Shown: positions 29,695-38,348 of the stretch, in pieces
Layout: each line of letters opens with the position of its first letter
How positions within the stretch are numbered: the first letter of the stretch is position 1
NCBI RefSeq assembly: GCF_019173455.1
Contig: NZ_JADPQH010000001.1
Location: 310,001-374,000, forward strand
DNA length: 64,000 nt
Origin: Nesterenkonia sp. Act20
GTDB taxonomy: Bacteria; Actinomycetota; Actinomycetes; Actinomycetales; Micrococcaceae
Direction: 5' to 3'
The notes under the pieces: model-generated
Told to the model about the DNA's origin: nothing
The model's database searches: none
Seen by the model: the letters and a program-made list of their open reading frames with translations, nothing else
Made by a program: the position numbers and the translations under genes

Positions 29695-30934
29695 CAATGG
29701 TGCCGCACGCCGCGCGCGCGTGCTGACCAACGGCACGATCCATTCGCCTACCGAGCCCTATGCGGACGCCATGCTCGTCGAAGATGGGTTGATCGCCTGG
29801 GTCGGTTCCGCGGAGACGGCGGAGACCTTCGATGCCTCCACTCTGGAGGTGGAGGACCTTGACCGGGCCCTGGTCGCGCCGGCCTTCGTCGGTTGGGCGG
29901 ATGTCGCCGGGGGCGGCTCGTCCGGGCCGGACAGCGCGGGAGTCCAGGGACTCGCCGCTGCCGCGGTGCAGGCACTCGACGCTGCGGCGGCCCAGGGCTG
30001 TGGGGCCGTCCGGCTCAACGTGGAGCTCAGCGCCACAGGCCTGAGTGAGCCGTCTGCGTCAGAGACGCTGGAGGCGGTCTTCTCCGCTGCGGCAGCGCAC
30101 GCGGTGCGCGCCTACCCGGTGGTCACACTCACCGGGCTGAGTCTGCTCGACACCGGCGATCGGATGGAAGCCCTGGAGAGGGCCGTCTCCATGCTGGGGC
30201 CGGTGGATCTGCTGCTGGACCGGCCCGCGGCCGTCCAGCTCCTCGTCGGTGAGGTCGTGGATCAGCTCCTGGAGGTCCGGTTGGTCGCAGCCCAGGCCAA
30301 GCGTCAGCTTCTCCTGCGCGTGGCCGACGAAGGTGAGAGCGCTACGAGCAACCAGGCCCCAGCTCCTGCTGAGCTGGTGGCGGCGCTGGTGGACTCCACC
30401 TCGGCGATGCGCGCCCAGCGTCGAAGCACTCCGGGCGGACTGCCCACCGTCCTCGTGGGCTTCGACTCCGCAGAGCGTCAGGACTGGGAGGCGCTGCTCA
30501 ACACCGGGGTGCAGGTGCTGATCCGCGGCCGTGGCCACCTGGCCACGGCGCTGAGCGTAGGGGTGCCGGTCAGTGCGGTCGGTTCGCCGGACGAGAACCC
30601 ATGGGCGGTGGTGACGCGTCACGTCCACCATGAGCAGGATCCCGTCTCGGTGCGGGCTGGCTTCAACGCCCAGACCCGCGGGGCGTACAGGTCCCTGCCG
30701 GAGGCCAGCGGCACTGCCGCCACCGCCGCCCAGCTGGACCCCGGGGCCCGGGCGACCTACGGAGTCTGGGAAGTGGATTCCCTGGCCGTGCAGACGCCTG
30801 ACTCCCGGACCGCGGCATGGAGCACCGATGTGCGCGCGCGCACGCCTCTGCTGCCATACCTCGATGGCGAGACGCTGCCTGCGCTCCGCGCAACGGTGAT
30901 CGATGGTGACCAGGTGCACCCGCGCACCAGCTGA
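29687..30934 (+). CDS. Amidohydrolase-like protein lacking the metal-binding HxH
   Basis: A 415-residue protein with the amidohydrolase N-terminal beta-sandwich: RVLTNGTIHSPTEPYADAMLVEDGLIAWVGS. Where active enzymes have PGFVDxHxH, this one has APAFVGWADVAG, and I see no His pair later in the barrel region that could replace it; LLLRVADEG stands where a metal histidine is expected. Metal-dependent hydrolysis is therefore unlikely. The ATGACTGA overlap with helY implies translational coupling, and ppm1 follows 71 bp later. It may be a pseudoenzyme with a binding or scaffolding role; the inference depends on my alignment by eye. Confidence 0.72.
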   Translation: MTDNGAARRARVLTNGTIHSPTEPYADAMLVEDGLIAWVGSAETAETFDASTLEVEDLDRALVAPAFVGWADVAGGGSSGPDSAGVQGLAAAAVQALDAAAAQGCGAVRLNVELSATGLSEPSASETLEAVFSAAAAHAVRAYPVVTLTGLSLLDTGDRMEALERAVSMLGPVDLLLDRPAAVQLLVGEVVDQLLEVRLVAAQAKRQLLLRVADEGESATSNQAPAPAELVAALVDSTSAMRAQRRSTPGGLPTVLVGFDSAERQDWEALLNTGVQVLIRGRGHLATALSVGVPVSAVGSPDENPWAVVTRHVHHEQDPVSVRAGFNAQTRGAYRSLPEASGTAATAAQLDPGARATYGVWEVDSLAVQTPDSRTAAWSTDVRARTPLLPYLDGETLPALRATVIDGDQVHPRTS

Positions 30935-31005
30935 AGGCTCCGCCGCACCTCCCATAGACTGGAACGGACCGGTCCCATCTACCTCGAAAAGGACTTGAGG
31001 CCCAC

Positions 31006-31740
31006 GTGAAGATCCTGACGATCATCCCCACCTACAACGAGATCGACGCACTGCCCGGCACGGTGCAGCGGCTTCGCGCTGCGGTGCCGGAGTCGGATGT
31101 GCTCATCGTCGACGACAACAGCCCCGATGGAACCGGTGATTTCGCAGACGAGCTGAGCCGGCAGGATGACCAGATCAACGTTTTGCACCGCACCTCCAAG
31201 AACGGACTGGGCGGGGCCTATATCGCGGGGTTCGGCTGGGGGCTCGAGGCGGGGTACGACGTGCTCGTCGAGCTCGATGCGGATGGGTCTCATCAGCCCG
31301 AGCAGCTGCCGAGCCTGCTGGCAAAGATCGATGAGGCCGACCTCGTGATCGGTTCGCGCTGGGTCCCCGGCGGGTCCGTGGTGAACTGGCCGCTGCATCG
31401 CGTAGCCATCTCGCGTGCAGGCAGCCTCTACTCGCGCACCCTGCTGGGCCTGAAGGTCCGCGACATCACAGCAGGGTTCCGAGTCTTCCGACGCTCAGTG
31501 CTCGAGGAGATCGATCTCACCAGCATCGAATCGGTCGGCTATGGCTTCCAGGTGGACATGACCTTTCGCGTGGCCAGCATGGGCAAGACCATCACCGAGG
31601 TGCCGATCACGTTCGTCGAGCGCACTCAGGGAGTCTCCAAGATGAGCTCAGACATCATCGCCGAGGCCATGGTCAATGTGACCCGATGGGGGCTCGCCGC
31701 GCGGGCCAGGACCTTGAAGTCCCGGCTGAGCGGCAGCTGA
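31006..31740 (+). CDS. ppm1: Polyprenol-phosphate mannosyltransferase (GT2)
   Basis: Transfers mannose from GDP-mannose to polyprenyl phosphate, giving the lipid donor for outer mannosylation of lipoglycans and proteins. The 244 residues match the soluble DPM1-like domain: LTIIPTYNEIDALPGTV, IVDDNSPDGTG, KNGLGGAYIAGF, VELDADGSHQPE (the DxD-type metal site) and ITAGFRVFRR. No membrane or acyltransferase domain is attached. Start is a GTG with GAGG upstream; TAGACT near 30954 may be the -10. Confidence 0.94.
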   Translation: MKILTIIPTYNEIDALPGTVQRLRAAVPESDVLIVDDNSPDGTGDFADELSRQDDQINVLHRTSKNGLGGAYIAGFGWGLEAGYDVLVELDADGSHQPEQLPSLLAKIDEADLVIGSRWVPGGSVVNWPLHRVAISRAGSLYSRTLLGLKVRDITAGFRVFRRSVLEEIDLTSIESVGYGFQVDMTFRVASMGKTITEVPITFVERTQGVSKMSSDIIAEAMVNVTRWGLAARARTLKSRLSGS

Positions 31741-31753
31741 GTCGGCACTGACG

Positions 31754-31806
31754 CAGACAGCGACGGCGTCCACCCGCACGTTCGGGGTGGACGCCGTCGC
31801 TGTCTG
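31754..31806. terminator. Bidirectional terminator between ppm1 and rbpA
   Basis: A 22-bp near-perfect stem with arms beginning CAGACAGCGACGGCGTCCA and ending TGGACGCCGTCGCTGTCTG and a loop of about 9 nt lies between convergent genes. Confidence 0.88.
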
Positions 31807-31826
31807 TACCTCTGGACGTCGGTGGG

Positions 31827-32168
31827 TCAGGCGGCCTCGCCGCGGCGCTCCCGGAGCAGCTTGAGCCGATCCTCCAGAATCACTTCAAGGTCCTCAGTGG
31901 AACGCCGTTCCAGCAGCATGTCCCAGTGAGTTCGTACGGCCTTCTCCGGCTCGGCATCGGGACGGTCCACATCGACGCGCAGACCTTCCTTACCCGTGGG
32001 GGAGACCCAGGTGGCGGGCACCTCTGCCTCGGCGGAGAACATCACCCGCATGATCTCACCGTCTTCGGTGCGGTACTCGATCTCCTGGCGGGGTGCCGGC
32101 TCGACACCCTGCTCGGTTTCCATGGACTGTGCGCCGAGGCGCATGCCACGCAGGCTGCGATCGCTCAT
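31827..32168 (-). CDS. rbpA: RNA polymerase-binding protein RbpA
   Basis: Actinobacterial transcription factor that binds the principal sigma factor and RNA polymerase and stabilises open complexes. The 113 residues match the family along their length: MSDRSLRGMRLGAQSMETE, EPAPRQEIEYRTEDGE, FSAEAEVPATWVSPTGKEG and the sigma-interacting C-terminus (HWDMLLERRSTEDLEVILEDR with the following basic tail). The ATG at 32168 has GGAGG upstream. Both a TAGAGT hexamer and a sigma-R-type element precede it, which suggests stress induction. Confidence 0.97.
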   Translation of the reverse strand: MSDRSLRGMRLGAQSMETEQGVEPAPRQEIEYRTEDGEIMRVMFSAEAEVPATWVSPTGKEGLRVDVDRPDAEPEKAVRTHWDMLLERRSTEDLEVILEDRLKLLRERRGEAA

Positions 32169-32211
32169 CGATATTCCTCCAGTGTGATGGGCAGACTCAT
32201 TCTCGGTGTAC

Positions 32212-32238
32212 AACTCTAGAGCACGGCCGAGTTATTCC
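32212..32238 (-). promoter_or_regulatory. Sigma-R-type promoter of rbpA
   Basis: Read leftward: GGAAT (32234-32238), 19-nt spacer, GTT (32212-32214). This matches the ECF sigma-R consensus GGAAT-N18/19-GTT; rbpA is a known sigma-R target in Streptomyces coelicolor. A TAGAGT -10-like hexamer (32213-32218) overlaps and could serve SigA. Confidence 0.6.
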
Positions 32239-32301
32239 CCTAGCGGGGAAGAAGCCGTTCGGCACGGCGGCTGAACGCCTCGCCGGGAGAGCGTGCTCGG
32301 C

Positions 32302-33534
32302 TCAGCGCTGCTCTTCACCCATCGGTTCGGGCTCCGGCTGCGTGAACGTCGGCTGCGATTCGATGTCTGAACCCGTCTGGGCGGGGGAAGCGGTGCGCTG
32401 CTCTGCCACGGCAGCGTTGCCCACCTGCGCCTTTTTGGCCTCGTCTTCGATCTCCTCACGACTGGTGTAGTGCGGGTTCTCGTCGGTCACGGAGGTGCTC
32501 CGGGCCGATTCCGCGAGGTCAGCGATGGCCGATGAGATGGCAGGCTTGCCTCGGTTCTGCTTGGCGTCCTGCTCCTTCTCCAGGCGGCGCTGCTTCAGCC
32601 GCTCGGTGCGGGCCGCACGTTCGGCTTCGCGGTCTTCCAGGCTCACGCCCGGCTGGGTCGACTCAGGTCCGCCGAAAGCGCCGGCGAGGTTCTTCAGTGC
32701 GTCGCCGAACTCGCCGGGAATCATCCACATGGTGTTGGACTCCGACTTGGCGATCTCGGGAAGGATCTGCAGGTACTGGTAGGAGAGCAGCTCCGGTCCT
32801 GGCTCAGAATCGTGAACGGCGTTGAACACGGTCTCGATGGCCTGCGCCTCGGCGTTGGCGCCCAGGATTCGAGCCTGCGCATCACCTTCGGCCGCCAGGA
32901 TCGAGGCCTGTCGCTCACCTTCGGCGGTGAGGATCGCTGCCTGCTTGGTGCCCTCGGCCGTGAGGATGGCGGCGCGGCGTTCCCGCTCCGCGCGCATCTG
33001 CTTCTCCATGGAGTCCTGGATGGAGTGTGGCGGCTCGATGGCCTTGAGCTCCACTCGGGCGACGCGGATGCCCCAGCGACCGGTCACCTTGTCCAGCTCG
33101 CCGCGGAGCTGGCCATTGATCCGGTCACGTGAGGTCAGCGCCTCTTCCAGGTTCAATCCGCCCACCACGTTGCGCAGCGTGGTGGTGGTCAGCTGCTCCA
33201 CCGCGATGATGTAGTTCTGGATCTCATAGGTCGCGGCTTTGGGGTCGGTGATCTGGAAGTACACCACAGTGTCAATGGAGACCACGAGGTTGTCCTCGGT
33301 GATCACGGGCTGGGGCGGAAAGGACACGACCTGCTCACGCATGTCGAGCATCGGCAGCAGCCGGTCGATGAAGGGGACGAGCAGGGTCAGACCCGGTCCC
33401 TGGGTGCGCTGGTACTTGCCGAGGCGCTCGATCAGGCCGGCGCGAGCCTGGGGAATGATGCGCACGCTCCGGGCGATGATGATCACCACGAGCGCCACCA
33501 GGACCACGAGAACTATCAGTGCGGTGAATTCCAT
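32302..33534 (-). CDS. SPFH/band 7 (stomatin-like) membrane protein
   Basis: A 410-residue membrane-anchored scaffold of the stomatin/prohibitin family. One N-terminal helix (LIVLVVLVALVVIIIARSV) is followed by the SPFH domain (GLIERLGKYQRTQGPGLTLLVPFID, RNVVGGLNLEEALTSRD), an alpha-helical Glu/Ala-rich segment (REAAILTAEG-type repeats near residues 200-240) and an acidic disordered tail. I start at the ATG at 33534; a GTG at 33561 would add nine residues before the anchor. It follows the NfeD gene by 38 bp, a conserved pair that forms membrane microdomains in other bacteria. Confidence 0.92.
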   Translation of the reverse strand: MEFTALIVLVVLVALVVIIIARSVRIIPQARAGLIERLGKYQRTQGPGLTLLVPFIDRLLPMLDMREQVVSFPPQPVITEDNLVVSIDTVVYFQITDPKAATYEIQNYIIAVEQLTTTTLRNVVGGLNLEEALTSRDRINGQLRGELDKVTGRWGIRVARVELKAIEPPHSIQDSMEKQMRAERERRAAILTAEGTKQAAILTAEGERQASILAAEGDAQARILGANAEAQAIETVFNAVHDSEPGPELLSYQYLQILPEIAKSESNTMWMIPGEFGDALKNLAGAFGGPESTQPGVSLEDREAERAARTERLKQRRLEKEQDAKQNRGKPAISSAIADLAESARSTSVTDENPHYTSREEIEDEAKKAQVGNAAVAEQRTASPAQTGSDIESQPTFTQPEPEPMGEEQR

Positions 33535-33572
33535 TGCGTTCCGATCTATACGTGTGGGCACCTGAGGATCTC

Positions 33573-34088
33573 TCAGGCCCCTTCCGGTCGGGGACTGTCA
33601 GGCCCCAGAGTGTCGGGCCGGTTCTCATCCCATTCGATCTCCCGCGTTGCTCGCAGGTACAGCGTTGCCCCGTCCACGGACTCGACGACGGCGGACATGC
33701 CAGGTTCAATTCTGGAGTCGCCCGAGGTGCGGGCAGTCCAGGTGTCTCCGTCGACTTCGGCGAGGCCGGAGTCTGCGGTGATGGCCTCCAGCGGACGAGC
33801 TTCCATCCCAGCCATCCGATCGATGTTGGTGAGCTGGTCCTCTGGGCCCTTCTTCAAGTGTTTGAGCGCCACCGGACGAACCGCGCCGAGCATCAGCAGC
33901 GCCGTCGCGCAGCCCACGATCACCTGGAGCCAGGGTTCACCACCGGCGAGTGCGACGGTGGTGGCGGCACCTGCGCCGACCGCGAGCATGAGGAACAGCA
34001 GATCAAGCGTGATGGCTTCGAGCAGCAGCAGTCCCAGGGCAAGTGCGAGCCACGGCGCCCAGAGGTTATCGCCGAACCACTCGATCAT
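33573..34088 (-). CDS. NfeD family membrane protein
   Basis: A 171-residue short NfeD protein. It has three to four hydrophobic segments in the first 75 residues (LALALGLLLLEAITLDLLFL, LMLAVGAGAATTVALAGG, LQVIVGCATALLMLGAV) and a C-terminal OB-fold-like domain (SGLAEVDGDTWTARTSGD, GMSAVVESVDGATLYLR). It is the usual operon partner of SPFH proteins. The ATG at 34088 has GAGGAG upstream, and TAGGCT at 34124-34129 is the likely -10. Confidence 0.9.
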   Translation of the reverse strand: MIEWFGDNLWAPWLALALGLLLLEAITLDLLFLMLAVGAGAATTVALAGGEPWLQVIVGCATALLMLGAVRPVALKHLKKGPEDQLTNIDRMAGMEARPLEAITADSGLAEVDGDTWTARTSGDSRIEPGMSAVVESVDGATLYLRATREIEWDENRPDTLGPDSPRPEGA

Positions 34089-34126
34089 CTCAGCTCCTCG
34101 TCAGCCCTTGATTCCCTGACATCAGC

Positions 34127-35047
34127 CTATCCGCGCCAGAGGCTCACGTCGAGATCGACGGTGATGTGTGACACTCCACCGCTTTCGGCATGTGCGCGCA
34201 GCTCCGCATGCTCTCGATGATGTCCCGCCGGCCCCATGAAGACCAGGTCAGCGACCAGGTCCGTCTCCACGGGGATCGCCGAGACGACGCGCTGGGTTGA
34301 CTCCGGGAGACCGAACCCCGGCGCCATCTGGGACAGAAGCTGATCCAGCTTCTCGCCCTGCATGCCCAACAGTCCGGTCTCGCGCAGCTCGGCGAGGTGG
34401 CCCTGCCGGGGCGTGACGACCACCGCCGTCCCGCCCGGCCGGAGAACCCGCGCATACTCGCTGACGTTTCGCGGTGCGAAGACGTCGATCAGCAGGTCCA
34501 CACTGTCCTCGAGGAGGGGGAGGGGTTCCCAGAGGTCCCAGGCAAGCGCGAGGGCCCGCGGGTGGCGGGCCGCTCGTTTGAGGCCAGCCGTAGAAAGGTC
34601 CAGTGCGATGCCGCGGCTGTCCGGGTGGGCGTCGAGCAGCTGGTGGAGATAGTGCCCGGTGCCGGCGCCGCAGTCCAGGATCAAGGGGGCCGATTCCGGC
34701 AGCTCGACATGGGTCAGCAGGGCGCTGAGTGCGGCGAACACGCCAGCGGACTGCACGCGTTCTCGGGCCATGATCATCTGTGCGGTGTCCGGGGTGAAGC
34801 GGGTCCCACGTCCTGCCAAAAGGTTGACATAACCCTGTCGTGCCGCGTCGAAGCTGTGGCCGTTGGCGCAGGTGAGGCCCGCGAGTGCTCGGTCTTGCCG
34901 CCGAGGGGCAATCCCGTGAGCCGACTCAGAGTCCTCAGATCCTGCAGACTGAGTGTCCAGCCGTGCGGATCGAGGATCCCAGGACCTAGAACAAAGTTCC
35001 AAGGGCATGGCGCAGTGGGGGCAGCTCAACGGCCAGGAGGTGTTCAC
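34127..35047 (-). CDS. RlmA-like 23S rRNA (guanine-N1)-methyltransferase
   Basis: A 306-residue SAM-dependent methyltransferase resembling RlmA(I)/RlmA(II), which methylate G745 or G748 of 23S rRNA; RlmA(II)/TlrB enzymes can affect macrolide sensitivity. The N-terminal zinc module has CPHC (residues 9-12) and CANGH; an extra 30-residue stretch separates the two halves. SAM motif I is LILDCGAGTGHYLHQLL, then DLLIDVFAPRNVSEYARVLRPGG. Start is a GTG. The exact target nucleotide cannot be assigned. The 183-bp gap to the divergent DUF3054 gene has an AT-rich centre. Confidence 0.85.
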   Translation of the reverse strand: MNTSWPLSCPHCAMPLELCSRSWDPRSARLDTQSAGSEDSESAHGIAPRRQDRALAGLTCANGHSFDAARQGYVNLLAGRGTRFTPDTAQMIMARERVQSAGVFAALSALLTHVELPESAPLILDCGAGTGHYLHQLLDAHPDSRGIALDLSTAGLKRAARHPRALALAWDLWEPLPLLEDSVDLLIDVFAPRNVSEYARVLRPGGTAVVVTPRQGHLAELRETGLLGMQGEKLDQLLSQMAPGFGLPESTQRVVSAIPVETDLVADLVFMGPAGHHREHAELRAHAESGGVSHITVDLDVSLWRG

Positions 35048-35218
35048 CGTGTCTACGTTATCGGCCCAGTGGTCTCGGTGTGGCGAGCGGCTGGTGCAGT
35101 TAGCACGGACGATGCCTCACGCCGGGTGCCGGTACGCGCGGATCAACCCCGAGCTCATTTTCACGCTGACTGTAAAGCGCCGATAATCTACATTATGTCA
35201 ACTTACGCTCATGCGGCC

Positions 35219-35224
35219 TAGACT
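35219..35224 (+). promoter_or_regulatory. DUF3054 gene -10 hexamer (leaderless promoter)
   Basis: TAGACT ends 6 nt before the ATG at 35231. TGTCAA at 35196-35201, 17 bp upstream of the hexamer, is a weak -35 candidate. Confidence 0.5.
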
Positions 35225-35230
35225 ACGTCC

Positions 35231-35656
35231 ATGTCCTCACCAGCTGCTCCATCCACTGTTCGCCTCGGCTCGCCTCGCGAGGTCCTCCCCTGGGCGCTGC
35301 TGGCAATCGACGGTCTGCTGGTGATCGGCTTCGCCGCGATGGGAAACCGCAATCACGCCACGGGCCTGGCGGTGACCGATGTGCTGCAGACTGCGACCCC
35401 GTTTCTCCTCGGTCTGCTGGTCAGTTCTCTCGCGGTGCGTTTCTGGCGCCGTCCCTCGAGGCTGTGGCCCGATGCCGCCGTGGTGATCCTCGGCACTGTC
35501 GCGCTGGGTATGGCCCTTCGGGTCCTCAGCGGCACAGGCGGAGCCCAGTGGACCTTTGTTCTGGTGGCATCGGGCGTGCTGGGCGTGCTGCTGCTGGTCA
35601 GGAGAATCGTCAGTTCACGGCTCGTGACCTTAGGGAACAAGCCCATTAGAGGCTAA
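35231..35656 (+). CDS. DUF3054 family membrane protein
   Basis: A 141-residue protein with four predicted membrane helices. The family mark is the short loop FAAMGNRNHATGL after helix 1, followed by TPFLLGLLVSSLAVRF and TVALGMALRVLSGTG. Function is unknown; it is widespread in actinobacteria. It is alone between divergent and tandem genes. Confidence 0.88.
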   Translation: MSSPAAPSTVRLGSPREVLPWALLAIDGLLVIGFAAMGNRNHATGLAVTDVLQTATPFLLGLLVSSLAVRFWRRPSRLWPDAAVVILGTVALGMALRVLSGTGGAQWTFVLVASGVLGVLLLVRRIVSSRLVTLGNKPIRG

Positions 35657-35785
35657 ACGCGCGGTGATATCCAGGCAACGCCAAGGTAGAAGTCGATACC
35701 GTGGTGTCTGTAAGGGTAACTGGCGGAGTGAGGAATGACAGCGCTCCCCGGTCTGCCTTCGAAAGCCGTCAAGAGGAGACACATC

Positions 35786-36973
35786 GTGAAAGCAGTGACA
35801 TGGCAGGGCCATCACAAAGTCAGCGTTGACGAGGTCCCGGATCCGCAGATCCAGCAGGCCAACGACGCGATCATCGAAGTCACCTCCACCGCCATCTGCG
35901 GCTCGGATCTTCATCTCTATGAGGTGCTTGGTCCGTTCATGACACCTGGTGACATTCTCGGCCACGAGCCCATGGGCCGCGTGGTCGAGGCAGGCCCGGA
36001 GTCGAACCTGACCGCCGGGGACCGCGTCGTCATCCCCTTCCAGATCTCCTGCGGCAGCTGCTTCATGTGTCAGCGCGGCCTGCAGACCCAGTGTGAGGTC
36101 ACCCAGGTCCGCGATCAGGGCATGGGCGCCGCACTCTACGGCTTCTCCGCCATGTACGGTGCCGTGCCGGGCGGTCAGGCCGAGTACCTGCGCGTGCCCC
36201 ATGCCGACTACAGCCCGATCAAGGTGGGCAACGAGCTCCCCGATCACCGTTACCTCTTCCTCTCTGATGTCATCCCCACCGCCTGGCAGGGTGTCGCGTA
36301 CACCGGCTTGAAGAGCGGGGACAGCATCGCGATCATCGGGCTCGGACCGATCGGCCAGTTCGCTGCCCGCATCGCCAAGCACCACGGCATGAAGGTCTAT
36401 GCGATCGATCCCGTGGCCGAGCGTCGCGAGATGGCTGCCCGCCACGGCGTGATGGTCTTCGACACGGGCGAGGAGTCCATTGAGCAGATCCGTGAGGCCA
36501 CCGACGGTCGCGGACCCGACGGCGTCGTCGACGCGGTCGGAATGGAAGCCCACGGCTCCCCCATCGCCAAGGCCGCGCAGATCTCGGCGCAGTTCGTGCC
36601 CGATGCCGTCGGCAAGGCGATGATGCAGACGGTCGGGGTCGACCGGCTTGCAGCCCTGTACTCGGCCATCGAGCTCGTACGTCGCGGAGGCACCATCTCG
36701 CTGAGCGGCGTATACGGCGGAGCGGCCAGCCCGCTCCCGCTGATCACGATGTTCGACAAGCAGATCACCGTGAAGATGGGCCAGGCCAACGTGAAGAACT
36801 GGGTCGACAAGATTCTTCCTCTGGTCGAAGACCCGAAGGACCCGCTGGGTGTCGACGACTTCATCACGCACACTCTGCCGCTCACCGGAGCCCCGGGTGC
36901 CTACGACATGTTCCAGAAGAAGGAAGACGGCTGCATCAAGGTCGTGCTGGACCCCACTTTGGCGTCAGCCTGA
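35786..36973 (+). CDS. Zinc-dependent alcohol/formaldehyde-type dehydrogenase
   Basis: Medium-chain dehydrogenase of 395 residues, of the subgroup often annotated as glutathione-dependent formaldehyde dehydrogenase-like. Catalytic zinc ligands lie in AICGSDLH and GHEPMGRV; the structural zinc lobe is CGSCFMCQRGLQTQC; the NAD motif is IIGLGPIGQFAARIAK. Glutathione is not expected in this lineage, so the true substrate is open. Start is a GTG with AGAGGAGAC upstream; an earlier in-frame start at 35735 lacks support. It leads a rightward group with a stress SDR and DUF7218. Confidence 0.9.
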   Translation: MKAVTWQGHHKVSVDEVPDPQIQQANDAIIEVTSTAICGSDLHLYEVLGPFMTPGDILGHEPMGRVVEAGPESNLTAGDRVVIPFQISCGSCFMCQRGLQTQCEVTQVRDQGMGAALYGFSAMYGAVPGGQAEYLRVPHADYSPIKVGNELPDHRYLFLSDVIPTAWQGVAYTGLKSGDSIAIIGLGPIGQFAARIAKHHGMKVYAIDPVAERREMAARHGVMVFDTGEESIEQIREATDGRGPDGVVDAVGMEAHGSPIAKAAQISAQFVPDAVGKAMMQTVGVDRLAALYSAIELVRRGGTISLSGVYGGAASPLPLITMFDKQITVKMGQANVKNWVDKILPLVEDPKDPLGVDDFITHTLPLTGAPGAYDMFQKKEDGCIKVVLDPTLASA

Positions 36974-37034
36974 ACCTCCCAGCCAGTTTCTGTGCGGCAG
37001 AGTCCGCCCTGAGGTTTCCCGAAGGGAGACAGAT

Positions 37035-37925
37035 ATGACCACTGATCCAACTTCTATGCAGGATCCACGCACCAAGTACCGGAATGATGCTCTGCCGGAG
37101 CAGGAGCAGTCAGCTCAGCCGGGCCTCACCGGAGCCACGGATCCCTCCCCCGATCACGGTGAACAGAGCTGGGTTGGACGCGGCCGCCTGCACGGCAGAC
37201 GGACGTTGATCACCGGTGGGGACTCCGGGATTGGTCGCGCGACAGCGATCGCCTTCGCTCGTGAAGGTTCCGATGTCGCGATCGCCCATCTGCCCGAAGA
37301 GGAGCAGGACGCTCAAGACACGGCAGCCCTGGTGCGCGAGGCCGGCCGGACCTGTGTGACCTACCCGGTGGACATCACGGTCGAGTCAGAAGCCACGGAG
37401 ATCGTCCGTCGCACGGTGGAGGATCTCGGTGGCATCGATGTCCTGATCCTCAACGCCGCGTACCAGCGGGCTCGGACGGGGATTGACTCGGTGCCCACGG
37501 AAGAGGTGCGCAAGGTGTTCGAGACGAACCTCATTGCGCAGATCGTCACCACCCGTGAAGCGGTGCCACACATGAACCCTGGGGCCTCCATCATCGTGAC
37601 CACCTCGATCCAGGCCGCAGAGCCGAAGCCGGTGCTGTTCGACTATGCGATGTCCAAGGCAGCCCAGGTGGCGTTCATCGAATCCATGGCGACGGAACTG
37701 GCGGAGAAGGGGATACGCGTCAACGGCGTGGCTCCCGGACCGATCTGGACCCCGCTGATTCCCGCGACAGGGTTCGACGGCGTCGCTGAGTTCGGCCAGG
37801 ACACTCCCCTGGGCCGACCAGGACAGCCCGCAGAACTCGCGGGTGCCTACGTCTATCTCGCCAGCGAGGAAGCCTCCTATGTCTCCGGGTCGGTCCTTCC
37901 GGTCACTGGTGGCAAGGGCTTCTGA
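37035..37925 (+). CDS. SDR oxidoreductase, general stress protein 39-like
   Basis: Short-chain dehydrogenase of 296 residues. An N-terminal arm (KYRNDALPEQEQ, DPSPDHGEQSWVGRG) matches the layout of Bacillus GSP39/YdaD-type proteins. The NAD(P) site is TGGDSGIGRA, then NAA, Ser in TTSIQA and the catalytic YAMSK. Substrate unknown. The start ATG at 37035 has GGGAGAC upstream. It lies 61 bp after the alcohol dehydrogenase and 47 bp before the DUF7218 gene. Confidence 0.92.
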   Translation: MTTDPTSMQDPRTKYRNDALPEQEQSAQPGLTGATDPSPDHGEQSWVGRGRLHGRRTLITGGDSGIGRATAIAFAREGSDVAIAHLPEEEQDAQDTAALVREAGRTCVTYPVDITVESEATEIVRRTVEDLGGIDVLILNAAYQRARTGIDSVPTEEVRKVFETNLIAQIVTTREAVPHMNPGASIIVTTSIQAAEPKPVLFDYAMSKAAQVAFIESMATELAEKGIRVNGVAPGPIWTPLIPATGFDGVAEFGQDTPLGRPGQPAELAGAYVYLASEEASYVSGSVLPVTGGKGF

Positions 37926-37972
37926 GACAGTCCCAGTGAAGATCAGCACGCGAACTCAGAAAGGAGGTCCCC

Positions 37973-38230
37973 ATGGCAGGGTCCCCGATCAAGGACGAAG
38001 AGCTCTACGAACGCCTTCGTGAGGAGGGCAACTCCAAGGAGAAGTCCGCTCGTATCGCCAATGCAGCCGCAAACGAGGGCCGCAGCACGGAAGGCGAGAA
38101 GGGCGGCGAAGCCTCGAACTATGAGGACCGGACCGTGGCTGAGCTGCAGGATCGGGCCAAGGAACTTGGCCTCAGCGGATACTCAGACAAGAAGAAGGAT
38201 GAGTTGATCGACATGCTTCGCAATCACTGA
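37973..38230 (+). CDS. DUF7218 family protein with Rho N-terminal (SAP-like) motif
   Basis: An 85-residue, highly charged protein. The first half has IKDEELYERLREEGNSKEKS and a KSARIANAAANEG stretch; the second has a Rho_N/SAP-like helix pair RTVAELQDRAKELGLSG and KKDELIDMLRNH, which suggests nucleic-acid binding. A near-perfect AAAGGAGG ribosome site indicates strong translation. Its grouping with stress dehydrogenases and catalase suggests a stress role; function is unproven. Confidence 0.85.
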   Translation: MAGSPIKDEELYERLREEGNSKEKSARIANAAANEGRSTEGEKGGEASNYEDRTVAELQDRAKELGLSGYSDKKKDELIDMLRNH

Positions 38231-38244
38231 AGCAGACAGCTCAG

Positions 38245-38290
38245 ATACAGAGATGGCCGGACCCCTGCTGGGGCCCGGCCATCTCTGTAT
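38245..38290. terminator. Bidirectional terminator between DUF7218 gene and katA
   Basis: Stem of 21 bp with one mismatch, arms starting ATACAGAGATGGCCGG and ending CCGGCCATCTCTGTAT with a 4-nt loop, located between convergent genes. Confidence 0.88.
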
Positions 38291-38348
38291 TCTCAGTGGC
38301 TGAGCTGCGCTCGGCGTCTCCACTCAGGAGTCACCGAGTGAGCACAGT

